NCBI GenBank assembly: GCA_021730835.1
Contig: JAKFYP010000047.1
Span: forward strand, 1-10,465
Source of the DNA: Alphaproteobacteria bacterium
GTDB taxonomy: Bacteria > Pseudomonadota > Alphaproteobacteria > Rickettsiales > UBA998
Direction of reading: 5' to 3'
Length of the DNA stretch: 10,465 nucleotides
Shown piece after piece: positions 1 to 6,607 of the stretch. The translations under genes and the position numbers were made by a program. The first letter of the stretch is position 1; every line of letters begins with the position of its first letter. A model generated the notes under the pieces. It was not told the DNA's origin, did no database searches, and saw nothing but the letters and a program-made list of their open reading frames with translations.

Positions 1-9
1 GGCGATTCG

Positions 10-129
10 GTGGGGGGGATGTTTTTATCTGCCCCCCCCCCACGACTCAGCTTCACCCGCTTACGCTCACGCTACAGCCGGGTTCGCTTCGTCTGCTCCC
101 CCTCAAGGGGGGAGCGGAGTATCGTGGGT
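10..129. repeat. G/C-rich palindromic repeat-like element
   Basis: Non-coding block made of nested inverted repeats. GTGGGGGGG (10-18) can pair with CCCCCCCAC (35-43), across homopolymers of 7 G and 10 C. CCCACGA-CTC (39-48) can pair with GAG-TA-TCGTGGG (117-129) with a 2-nt bulge, closing the whole block. Inside are ACCCG (55-59) with CGGGT (79-83), and a tight hairpin GCTCCCCC (95-102) with GGGGGAGC (108-115) around a 5-nt loop. No open frame of interest crosses it. The nested design suits a dispersed intergenic repeat or the 3' structure of a transcript from outside the window. Only one copy is visible, so its repetitive nature is inferred. Confidence 0.45.
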
Positions 130-147
130 AATCAGATTGTCCATAGT

Positions 148-191
148 AATTAATATTCACAATAACAAATTTATAAAAAACAATATTAATT
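148..191. repeat. 10-bp AT-only inverted repeat upstream of VOC gene
   Basis: AATTAATATT at 148-157 is repeated as its exact reverse complement AATATTAATT at 182-191, with 24 nt between. It sits in an AT-rich island (about 140-191) inside otherwise GC-rich DNA, about 40 bases upstream of the likely -10 box of the VOC gene. It could be an operator or UP-like element. The low sequence complexity means chance is also possible. Confidence 0.35.
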
Positions 192-232
192 GGCAGACTG
201 AAGGTCGAACCCGACCCCGGAAAAATCTCACA

Positions 233-238
233 TATAAT
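233..238 (+). promoter_or_regulatory. Candidate -10 box for the VOC gene
   Basis: A perfect TATAAT hexamer lies at 233-238. No good -35 is seen: the best is CCGACC at 212-217 with a 15-nt spacer. If used, transcription would start near 245 and leave a leader of roughly 95 nt before the chosen start codon at 339. It overlaps the ATG at 237, which argues against translation starting there. Confidence 0.35.
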
Positions 239-338
239 GTCCGGTGAGAACCTGAGTCAACTGCATAGCCCGGTTTCCGTATTGCGCTCTGACGCGAAAA
301 GAGTAAACTACGCCTCCCACTTTTATCAGGAGATGATT

Positions 339-794
339 ATGTCTAAAAGTATTCCCGAAAGTTTTCATAGTGTTACCCCTGTTTTAATCGTTGAAGGCGC
401 GGCTAAAGCCATCGACCTCTATAAAAAAGCGTTCGGCGCAGAGGAGGTTTACCGTATGGATTGCCCTAGCGGTTCCGGTAAGATCATGCATGCCTGCCTG
501 AGAATCGGCAACTCCAACGTGTTCATGAGCGACGCCGCACCGGAAAAAGGATGCGGCCCCGCGTCGGTTTCTTCTTTTTATATCTATCTGGACGATGTGG
601 ACGGAGCGTTTAAGAAGGCTGCCAAAGCCGGTCTGAGCGAACTCATGCCGGTGAGCGATATGTTTTGGGGCGACCGTATGGGAGCGCTGGAAGATGCGTT
701 CGGCATCCGCTGGACGCTGGCAACGCATATGCGCGAAGTCTCGCCTGAGGAGATGCAGGAAGGCGCAAAGGAATGGGCAAAAGCCGCCGCCTGA
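339..794 (+). CDS. VOC (glyoxalase/PhnB-like) family protein
   Basis: A 151-residue protein resembling the PhnB/YcdN-like branch of the vicinal oxygen chelate (glyoxalase/bleomycin-resistance/dioxygenase) superfamily. The N-terminal half opens with VTPVLIVEGAAKAIDLYKKAFGAEE (a standard first beta-alpha unit, residues 12-36) and has the likely metal ligand His51 in KIMHACLRIG. The second half holds FYIYLDDVDGAFKKAAKAG, then DRMGALEDAFGIRW with the likely ligand Glu118. The tail VSPEEMQ is common in this subfamily. The length fits a single-domain protein working as a dimer in the cytoplasm. The start at 339 is chosen because AGGAG (328-332) lies 6 nt upstream. The in-frame ATG at 237 overlaps a TATAAT box and adds 34 residues unlike the family. 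The substrate cannot be told. Members are often annotated as phosphonate or resistance proteins without proof. The gene is monocistronic, ending at a hairpin. Confidence 0.85.
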   Translation: MSKSIPESFHSVTPVLIVEGAAKAIDLYKKAFGAEEVYRMDCPSGSGKIMHACLRIGNSNVFMSDAAPEKGCGPASVSSFYIYLDDVDGAFKKAAKAGLSELMPVSDMFWGDRMGALEDAFGIRWTLATHMREVSPEEMQEGAKEWAKAAA

Positions 795-798
795 TCGC

Positions 799-844
799 AT
801 CAGGGATAATGGGGGGCGGGAGTCTTTGGCTTCCCGCCCCTGAT
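799..844. terminator. Hairpin between convergent genes, likely terminator
   Basis: GGGGCGGGA (813-821) pairs perfectly with TCCCGCCCC (832-840) around a 10-nt loop. An outer ATCAGGG (799-805) can alternatively pair with the CCCTGAT at 838-844. It lies between the VOC stop (794) and the stop of the minus-strand gene (861), where a shared terminator is expected. There is no clear T run on either strand, so termination is inferred from position and stem strength. Confidence 0.5.
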
Positions 845-860
845 TCAGCAGACTGCTAGC

Positions 861-1487
861 CTAACTTTCCGGCTTACCCACCCATAACATCATGACTTTT
901 TTCTGGCCCGCATTCCCGACCGTCACTTTCTGGGATTTGGTTTCGCTCTCATGCGTGGCCTCAACGGTATACGTGCCCGGATCAAGCTGTACCATGAACA
1001 ACGGCCCATCGGATACCGCTTTCAGTATTTCCGCGCCATTTGCGTCACGAATGACCACCCCGGCATTGGCAATATAAAACCCCTGCGTTTTGGCCATCTC
1101 GATTTTCAGGTTATAGTCTCCCTGAGTTGCTTCCAGACGGGCGCGCTCGGATGCACCTACCCCGCCGCTGACATAACGAACGTTATGCGCATTCTGAGGA
1201 GCAGGCTGGACTATCGGTTGCGGAGGCGGCGCGGTATACAGCTTCGGCGCTTCCTGATAGGCTGCCTCAGGCTGATAAGTTCCAACGGTTGCAGAAGGTA
1301 ACGACGACGGTTCTGCGGGGCGATATTGCGGGATATCGGCTGGCTGCGGCGTACCGGGCAAAGGCGGCGTGGCATAGCTCGATTCCCCGGTCTGGAAAGG
1401 AATTGATTGTTGTTCGATGTTCGCGCTCACAGCAGGGCCGCCAGATGCCAGCATCGCCGCTGCGGTAATTGCATAACGTAATGACAT
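861..1487 (-). CDS. Secreted proline-rich protein with carboxypeptidase-regulatory-like beta domain
   Basis: A 208-residue exported protein of unknown function. Residues 1-22 form a signal peptide (hydrophobic core AITAAAMLASGG, cleavage likely after AVSA). There is no lipobox cysteine. Residues about 35-105 are low complexity, rich in Pro, Gln, Ala and Tyr (PPLPGTPQPADIPQYRPAEP, then APPPQPIVQPAPQ), probably a flexible linker in the periplasm. Residues about 118-205 look like a small beta sandwich: YNLKIEMAKTQGFYIANAGV, VVIRDANGAEIL, then GPLFMVQLDPGTYTVEATHE and QKVTVG. The pattern DPGTYTVEA is typical of carboxypeptidase-regulatory-like or PEGA-like folds. The start is secure: AAGGAGA (minus strand, 1494-1500) lies 6 nt before the ATG. 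The gene is divergent from the response regulator, so the two may share control. No enzymatic residues were recognised; a structural or binding role is inferred only. Confidence 0.75.
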   Translation of the reverse strand: MSLRYAITAAAMLASGGPAVSANIEQQSIPFQTGESSYATPPLPGTPQPADIPQYRPAEPSSLPSATVGTYQPEAAYQEAPKLYTAPPPQPIVQPAPQNAHNVRYVSGGVGASERARLEATQGDYNLKIEMAKTQGFYIANAGVVIRDANGAEILKAVSDGPLFMVQLDPGTYTVEATHESETKSQKVTVGNAGQKKVMMLWVGKPES

Positions 1488-1585
1488 ACTCTGTCTCCTT
1501 GGTTGGGGTAATACCAGATGCAGTAATATTTAACCTGCGGGATGTTAGCACGAAAGAGGGGAACATCTACTATACAATAAAAAAC

Positions 1586-1648
1586 GCCATAAAGATTGAT
1601 TTATCGGAAAACCTTATGGCTTGTTTATATCTGTCAAACGTATAGTAT
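1586..1648 (+). promoter_or_regulatory. Inverted repeat and candidate promoter of the response regulator
   Basis: GCCATAA (1586-1592) and its reverse complement TTATGGC (1614-1620) flank a 21-nt spacer. They directly abut a -35-like TTGTTT (1621-1626), which is followed 16 nt later by TAGTAT (1643-1648), or 14 nt later by TATAGT (1641-1646). The position fits an operator or activator site, possibly for autoregulation. The promoter assignment is weak because the spacing is ambiguous. A TATAGT on the minus strand (1569-1574) could serve the divergent secreted-protein gene. Confidence 0.35.
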
Positions 1649-1660
1649 CGGGAACGCAAC

Positions 1661-2398
1661 GTGAGATACGCTATGCAGGAAAAACGCAACAAGGTACTGA
1701 TTGTGGATGACGAGCCTGCTATCCGCAAAATGCTAAAAATCACGCTCGAGGCTGTCGGCTTCAAAACTGAGGTGTGCGACACGGGGAGCGAGGCGGTGCG
1801 GCTGGCCGGTTCTGTCAAGCCGGAGTTGATATTGCTTGATCTCGGCTTGCCGGATATTGACGGCAAAGAGGTAATTGAGAGCATCCGCGTCTGGTCGCAG
1901 ATACCGATTATCGTGTGTTCGGTGCGCGATTCCGATGAGGAAATTGTCTCGGCGCTCGATCTCGGGGCGGATGATTATGTGACCAAACCATTCAACCCGA
2001 ATATCCTGCTGGCGCGCATCCATGCCAGTTTGCGCAAGGCCGCCAAAGAAACCGCCGGAGAGCCGGTGCTGGAAAACGGCTGTATCCGCATGGATCTGGT
2101 GCGCCACGAAGTGTTTCTCAGCGATGAGAGGACTCCTTTCACACCCAAGGAATATGACTTGCTGCGCTATTTCATGATGAATCGCGGGAAAATGCTGACC
2201 CATAAGCAGATTCTCAAGGATGTCTGGGGGCCGGCGCATGGCGAGGATATGCAATATCTGCGCGTTTACGTATCACAGCTACGTGAGAAAATAGAATCGG
2301 CTGCCGAAAAAGATGAATATATCGTGACTGAGCCAGGCATTGGCTATCGCATGGAAAATTTCGGCAAAAGCGAGGAGGAGAAAGAAGCAACCGCCTGA
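1661..2398 (+). CDS. OmpR/PhoB-family response regulator, KdpE-like
   Basis: A 245-residue two-component response regulator. The receiver domain (about residues 10-125) has the acidic pair Asp16-Asp17 in VLIVDDEP, phospho-acceptor Asp60 in LILLDLGLPDIDG, switch residue Ser87 in IIVCSVRDSDEE, and Lys109 in DDYVTKPF. The C-terminal winged helix (about 140-235) has FTPKEYDLLRYF, then ILKDVWGPAHGEDMQYLRVY and YIVTEPGIGYRM. The SVRDS, VWGPAH..D..YLRVYV and VTEPG.GYR patterns are characteristic of KdpE, which controls potassium-uptake kdp genes in other bacteria. No kdpD or kdpFABC gene lies in the window, so the regulon is inferred and the symbol is withheld. The GTG at 1661 is preceded by a weak GGGAA 6 nt upstream. 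An in-frame ATG at 1673 gives a 241-residue protein starting MQEKRNKVLIVDDEP and is equally plausible. The C-terminus is a charged tail (KSEEEKEATA). Confidence 0.88.
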   Translation: MRYAMQEKRNKVLIVDDEPAIRKMLKITLEAVGFKTEVCDTGSEAVRLAGSVKPELILLDLGLPDIDGKEVIESIRVWSQIPIIVCSVRDSDEEIVSALDLGADDYVTKPFNPNILLARIHASLRKAAKETAGEPVLENGCIRMDLVRHEVFLSDERTPFTPKEYDLLRYFMMNRGKMLTHKQILKDVWGPAHGEDMQYLRVYVSQLREKIESAAEKDEYIVTEPGIGYRMENFGKSEEEKEATA

Positions 2399-2438
2399 TC
2401 GCAATCGCTACCTGCCTGCCCGTACTGACATTTGTAGT

Positions 2439-2467
2439 TTGCATGTGGGAAGCCGGAGCGCTACATT
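2439..2467 (+). promoter_or_regulatory. Candidate trpS promoter
   Basis: TTGCAT (2439-2444), a 17-nt spacer and TACATT (2462-2467) form a sigma70-like pair. The -10 ends exactly 6 nt before the trpS ATG, so transcription would begin at or next to the A of the start codon. The hexamers match consensus only partly (3/6 and 4/6). Confidence 0.35.
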
Positions 2468-2473
2468 GCCCGC

Positions 2474-3466
2474 ATGAATCACTTGCGCGTATTATCCGGC
2501 ATCCAGCCGACCGGTGGCCTGCATCTGGGCAATTACCTCGGAGCGATCCGCCATTGGGTCGCCATGCAGGATACCCATGAATGCCTCTACTGCATCGTCG
2601 ATCTGCATGCCATTACCCTATCCCAGTCGCCCGACACCCTGCGCCGTCATACGCTGGAGATGGCCGCCGCGCTGATGGCCTGCGGCATTGATCCGAAACG
2701 CAGCATGCTTTTCCCGCAATCGGCGGTTTTCGGGCATGCCGAACTGGCCTGGGTGCTGGGATGCCATACGCCGCTGGGCTGGCTTAACCGTATGACGCAG
2801 TTCAAGGAAAAAGCCGGGAAGCAACGCGATATGGCGGTGCTTGGCCTCTACTCCTATCCCGTCCTGCAGGCGGCGGATATTCTGCTTTACAAGGCGACGC
2901 ATGTGCCGGTCGGCGAAGACCAGAAACAGCATCTTGAGCTGGCTCGCGACATTGCCGGGGCGTTCAACCGGGCATGCGGAGAGGAATTTTTCCCCCTGCC
3001 TGAGCCGCTCATATTAGGGGAAACAACGCGGGTGATGAGCCTGCGCGACGGGCGCGCCAAGATGAGCAAGTCCGATCCGTCGGAATATTCGCGCATCCAT
3101 CTCGATGATGACGCCGATACCATTGCCCTGAAAATCCGCAAGGCGAAATCGGATATGATCGAAGGCATGTCAATCTCCGAAGACCGGCCGGAAGCCGCCA
3201 ACCTGCTGGGCATTTATGCGGCGATTACCGGCAGGACGCTCAGACAGGCGCAGGAAGAATGTCAGGCGATGAATTTTTCCTCCTTCAAGGCGCTGCTGAC
3301 CGAGGCGCTGGTAGCCCATCTCACCCCGATTCGTGAAAAACTGCTGGCCATCCGGGAAGATACCGCCAGCCTGCATGCCATTTTAAATGAAGGAATCGAG
3401 CGGGCACAGGCGATTGCCCGCCCCCATCTGAAGGAAGTCTATCGCCTGACCGGGTTTTACGCCTGA
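2474..3466 (+). CDS. trpS: Tryptophanyl-tRNA synthetase
   Basis: Class I aminoacyl-tRNA synthetase that charges tRNA-Trp with tryptophan using ATP in the cytoplasm. At 330 residues it is full length for the bacterial enzyme. It begins with the family's typical VLSGIQPTGGLHLGNYLGAI, where His17-Leu-Gly-Asn20 is the HIGH-type motif. The KMSKS loop is present exactly as K196-M-S-K-S200. Between them are NRMTQFKEKAG, GLYSYPVLQAADILLYKA and VPVGEDQKQHLELARDIA, all hallmarks of TrpS. The C-terminal helical domain ends near VYRLTGF. No Shine-Dalgarno is seen at a usable distance (GGAG is 16 nt away), but residues 1-20 match the family start well. The stop codon overlaps the start of the next gene in TGATG, suggesting co-transcription and coupled translation. 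murJ, a frequent alphaproteobacterial neighbour of trpS, is not present here. Confidence 0.97.
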   Translation: MNHLRVLSGIQPTGGLHLGNYLGAIRHWVAMQDTHECLYCIVDLHAITLSQSPDTLRRHTLEMAAALMACGIDPKRSMLFPQSAVFGHAELAWVLGCHTPLGWLNRMTQFKEKAGKQRDMAVLGLYSYPVLQAADILLYKATHVPVGEDQKQHLELARDIAGAFNRACGEEFFPLPEPLILGETTRVMSLRDGRAKMSKSDPSEYSRIHLDDDADTIALKIRKAKSDMIEGMSISEDRPEAANLLGIYAAITGRTLRQAQEECQAMNFSSFKALLTEALVAHLTPIREKLLAIREDTASLHAILNEGIERAQAIARPHLKEVYRLTGFYA

Positions 3467-4137
3467 TGGCCTGGCTGGCCGGATATATCCTCCTGCCGCT
3501 GATCATTATCTGGCGCGTGATCTACCGCATCCTGCTGCGCCCGGTTCTGAAATTGCTGGTGCGGCCCAAAAAGCTGATGATCGTGCTGGGTTCGCTGGCA
3601 ATCCTCTGGTGGCTGTTCGGCGGGAGCGATGCGCCTCCTCCCACCCATGCCGTGTCTGAAGCCATCTATACGGATTTGCAGAATTACGGGCCGACCAAAC
3701 GCCAGAAAGTTGAGGCGCTGCCGGAAGTTAGCGGGAAAGTGCATGATGGCAACAGCGTTTTTTCCAACGATATTCAGACCATGATGGCCGCACCGGAACA
3801 ACAATTCTACAGCCGGGAATTTTACTATGCGATGTATTACGCGCAGCCCGGTCAGGCGCATTTGTGGAAAACTTCCGATAACACGATGTTCGGGCGGATT
3901 ACGCCCGGCACGCCGTTTCAGGCATCCACCGGACTCTATTGCCGCGAATTCGAGGAATTATCCAGCCTGCATGGCTATCACCAGAACTTCAAAGGGCTGG
4001 CCTGTGAGAAAACGGGCAAGAAAGGCTGGTGCAAACTCCGCAAGAGCAGCCTGCCGACCTGCGACCTCAAGCCGCTCAAAGGCACGGCGGGCTGGTGGTA
4101 CGGCGTTAAACGCTGGTGGTGGAATCTGTGGGCGTGA
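3466..4137 (+). CDS. Membrane protein with 17 kDa surface-antigen-like C-terminal domain
   Basis: A 223-residue protein of unknown function. Two hydrophobic segments lie near the N-terminus (about residues 4-23 and 36-51), separated by a basic stretch (RILLRP, LVRPKK). This suggests an inner-membrane anchor with the rest in the periplasm; there is no lipobox. Residues about 55-130 are a linker without recognised motifs. The C-terminal part (about 135-200) has W, FGRITPGTPF, STGLYCREFEE, then FKGLACEKTGKKGWCKL. This spacing of G..CREF and G.AC...G.W resembles the C-terminal domain of the rickettsial 17 kDa surface antigen / RT0821-Lpp0805 family; it is a pattern match only. Four cysteines (159, 180, 189, 199) could form disulfides. 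The tail is strikingly Trp-rich (GWWYGVKRWWWNLW). The ATG overlaps the trpS stop by one base, so expression probably depends on trpS transcription. Confidence 0.75.
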   Translation: MAWLAGYILLPLIIIWRVIYRILLRPVLKLLVRPKKLMIVLGSLAILWWLFGGSDAPPPTHAVSEAIYTDLQNYGPTKRQKVEALPEVSGKVHDGNSVFSNDIQTMMAAPEQQFYSREFYYAMYYAQPGQAHLWKTSDNTMFGRITPGTPFQASTGLYCREFEELSSLHGYHQNFKGLACEKTGKKGWCKLRKSSLPTCDLKPLKGTAGWWYGVKRWWWNLWA

Positions 4138-4141
4138 GAAA

Positions 4142-6442
4142 CTAAAACCGCGTGCCGAAATTGAAGCGCACGGTTTCGGTTTCGTCGAATGTTTCTTTCA
4201 TGAACGCATGCGAAAAATCAATGCGGATCGGGCCGAAAGGCGATTTCCACGCCAACCCTATCCCGGCGGCGGCGCGCAGCGAGGATTCATCCAGCACTTC
4301 CGGGCCGGTTTCATCAATATCGAACAGACTGCCTGCATCAACGAACACCGCGCCGGTAAAGCCCAGTTCATCGGGCAGGCCAAGCGGGAATCCCTGCTCG
4401 ATCGTCGCGGTATAATAGAGGTTGCCACCCAGCGCATCCCGCGAGATACTGTCACGCGGGCCGATCCCGGCATTGTCGAAACCGCGCAGCGTCCGCCCGC
4501 CGATAAAGAACCGGTCGTTGATGCGGATATCGTCCTTCAGCGCCAGCACATGCCCGCCGGAAGCCGCCAGCATCAACGTCCACTCGGACGCAAAGGAATA
4601 ATAGACCGAGCTGTCCACTTCGTTGCGAAAGAAGTCCGAATCCCCGCCAAGCCCGGCAACATCCTGCGACAGGCGGAGGAAATACCCGTCCGTCGGATCG
4701 AAGACGTTGTTGCGCTTGTCATAGGTAAGCGAGTGACCGACCAGCGAAGTCGTATGCTCGCCCTCCTGATCGCGCACGAAGCGTGAGGCATCAATGCGGA
4801 TATTCGTAATATCCACGGTTTCGTATGAATATTTTAGCGCATGCTTGAGATGCTCGGTCAGCGCGTAACTGGTACGCAGCCGCCCGCCGACCGATTCGCG
4901 GTCAAAGGAGCTTTCCGAGCGCAAATCCTGCGTAATCTTGAACAGGTCGAAACCGGTTTCCAATTCGCGGTCAAGGAAATACGGCTCCGTGAATCCGATG
5001 TCGAATTGCTGGCGCTCCGCCGCGAACAATGCCTTGAAGCGTAACTCCTGCCCTTTACCCAGCAGGTTTTTCTCGCGCACGCCCACATCGGTTAGCACAC
5101 CGTCAGTTGTGGAGAATCCCGCGCCCAGCGTTAGCTCACCGGTGGATTTCTCCTCAACGTCGACATTGATCACCACTTTATCGGGCGCACTGCCGCGAGC
5201 CTGCGCGATATTGACCTTCTCAAAGAAGCCGAGATTACGCAAACGCTCCTCCGAGCGTCGCAGCTTCGCCGTATTGAACGGATCGCCCTCAGCCAGTCGG
5301 AATTCACGGCGGATCACCTCATCGAGCGTGCGCAAATTGCCGGTGATGTTGATCTGCTCGATATAGACCCTCGGCCCCTCCTCGATTTCATAGGTCAGGT
5401 CGGTTGTCAGGTCTTTCTCATTACGTGTAATGATCGGCTCGATATCGACGAAGGCAAACCCTTCGTTACCCAACTCCTCAACAATCGCGTCAATCGAGTG
5501 CTCAACTTCCTCGGCATTATAGACATTGCCCGCCTCGGTCGTCACCAGTGGTTTGAGTGTCTCACCGGTAGTGCCCGGCAGTTTCGCGTCGAATTTCACT
5601 GCGCCGAAATTGTATTTAGGGCCTTCCTCAACGGTAAAGGTGAGGATAAACCCGTCCTTGCCCTGCGTCAGTTCGGCCAGCGCCGTTTCGACGCGAAAAT
5701 CGGCATAACCCTGCGAAGTATAGAATTTTCTGAGCAGCTCCTTATCGAACTCCAGCCGGTCGGGATCGTATTTATCGTTGTCACTGAGAAAGCAATACCA
5801 GCATTCCTCGGAAGTGCGGATCACGTCTTTCAGCGTCGAGGAGGAATAGGCGCCGTTGCCGATGAAATGAACCTCAGAAACCCGCGTCACTTCCCCCTCG
5901 TCAATCTCAAAGACGATATCCACCCGGTTTTGCTCACGGGAAATCACCTTTGGCTCAATTGTTGCCGAATAGCGGCCTGAGCGGCGGTAGACTTCAAGCA
6001 GGCGAGCAAGGTCTGCCTGAATTTTGGGCCGCGTATAGGTTGAGCGCGCCTTGAGCTGCGTTTCTTTCTCCAGATCTTCGTCGGAGAGATGGTCGTTGCC
6101 CTCAAAAGCGATGCGGTTGATCGTCGGGTTTTCCACGACTTTGACCGCCAGAACACCCGGTTGAGGCTGGGTAATAGATACATCGGCAAAAAACCCGGCG
6201 GCAAACAGCGATTTCATGGCGCGGTCAATATCGTAACGGCTCACCGGCCCGCCTTCGCGCAGGCCGAGGTAACTGCGGATGGTTTGCGGCTCGATACGCT
6301 GGTTGCCGGTAACGGTAATGGTTTGCACGATCGGTTTATCCGGCTCCTGCGCGCCGAGCGGTTTGGGTACGCCGAAAGCTGCCGCCAGACAGAAGGCGGA
6401 AGTGAAAAGAAGATGAATATCCCGGCGTTTGGTCAGTTTCAT
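4142..6442 (-). CDS. bamA: Outer membrane protein assembly factor BamA
   Basis: Omp85-family core of the BAM complex, which folds and inserts beta-barrel proteins into the outer membrane. It has 766 residues, close to the usual 750-810. Residues 1-31 are a signal peptide (hydrophobic LLFTSAFCLAAAFGV, cleavage near GAQ). Five POTRA domains follow at about 38-108, 109-186, 187-275, 278-356 and 359-431. The first has the classic IVQTITVTGNQRIEPQTIRS and the last VYIEQINITGNLRTLDEVIR. Residues about 440-766 are the barrel, with the loop-6 motif LRGF at 652-655 (usual form V/IRGF) and a terminal Phe in FNFGTRF, the C-terminal beta signal. AGGG lies 7 nt before the ATG. The gene is monocistronic, divergent from lpxC. 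It is not in the usual rseP-bamA-skp-lpxD setting, so a second copy elsewhere cannot be excluded, but five POTRAs argue against TamA, which has three. Confidence 0.95.
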   Translation of the reverse strand: MKLTKRRDIHLLFTSAFCLAAAFGVPKPLGAQEPDKPIVQTITVTGNQRIEPQTIRSYLGLREGGPVSRYDIDRAMKSLFAAGFFADVSITQPQPGVLAVKVVENPTINRIAFEGNDHLSDEDLEKETQLKARSTYTRPKIQADLARLLEVYRRSGRYSATIEPKVISREQNRVDIVFEIDEGEVTRVSEVHFIGNGAYSSSTLKDVIRTSEECWYCFLSDNDKYDPDRLEFDKELLRKFYTSQGYADFRVETALAELTQGKDGFILTFTVEEGPKYNFGAVKFDAKLPGTTGETLKPLVTTEAGNVYNAEEVEHSIDAIVEELGNEGFAFVDIEPIITRNEKDLTTDLTYEIEEGPRVYIEQINITGNLRTLDEVIRREFRLAEGDPFNTAKLRRSEERLRNLGFFEKVNIAQARGSAPDKVVINVDVEEKSTGELTLGAGFSTTDGVLTDVGVREKNLLGKGQELRFKALFAAERQQFDIGFTEPYFLDRELETGFDLFKITQDLRSESSFDRESVGGRLRTSYALTEHLKHALKYSYETVDITNIRIDASRFVRDQEGEHTTSLVGHSLTYDKRNNVFDPTDGYFLRLSQDVAGLGGDSDFFRNEVDSSVYYSFASEWTLMLAASGGHVLALKDDIRINDRFFIGGRTLRGFDNAGIGPRDSISRDALGGNLYYTATIEQGFPLGLPDELGFTGAVFVDAGSLFDIDETGPEVLDESSLRAAAGIGLAWKSPFGPIRIDFSHAFMKETFDETETVRFNFGTRF
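4145..4176 (-). terminator. Possible bamA terminator overlapping its last codons
   Basis: On the minus strand AAACCGTGC (4176-4168) can pair with GCA-CG-CGGTTT (4155-4145), a 9-bp stem with a 2-nt bulge, followed by TAGTTTCTC. The stem lies inside the last codons of bamA and the following bases are only moderately T-rich. The stop codons of bamA and the convergent gene are 4 bases apart, so any terminator must overlap coding sequence. Weak call. Confidence 0.25.
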
Positions 6443-6524
6443 GCGTATGCCCTGAATAGTCTGTCATACGTTTCATGGGCGATATGGGGAGATAAATCAA
6501 GAAAATTGTACGCCTCTCGTGTCA

Positions 6525-6553
6525 GCCAAAGCATTTGGCAGGCCATGAGTGGC
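6525..6553. promoter_or_regulatory. Palindromes in the bamA upstream region
   Basis: GCCAAA-GCA-TTTGGC (6525-6539) is a perfect 6-bp palindrome with a 3-nt centre. It is followed by GCCA-TGAG-TGGC (6542-6553). They lie about 85-110 bases upstream of the bamA start, just upstream of a minus-strand TACAAT (6510-6505) that could be a -10 box, although no good -35 is seen. An operator is possible; no known regulator is recognised. Confidence 0.3.
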
Positions 6554-6607
6554 TGGCAGTTTCAGGCAAGCGCGGGTAGTTTATAGAGATGCCCCTCTGC
6601 CTTTCCC

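Noticed and set aside
237..338. Upstream extension of the VOC gene from ATG 237
   Set aside because: The ATG overlaps a TATAAT box, has no ribosome binding site, and the extra 34 residues do not look like the family; ATG 339 has AGGAG at ideal spacing.
3827..4786. Long plus-strand open frame (319 codons)
   Set aside because: It overlaps bamA on the opposite strand and the end of the surface-antigen-like gene in another frame; its Arg/Ala/Pro-rich translation is typical of an antisense shadow in GC-rich DNA.
5498..5980. Plus-strand frame of 160 codons inside bamA
   Set aside because: Entirely antisense to conserved POTRA-coding sequence, with no recognisable domain or ribosome binding site.
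4142..6442. Reading this Omp85 protein as TamA
   Set aside because: TamA has three POTRA domains and is shorter; five POTRA repeats and 766 residues fit BamA.
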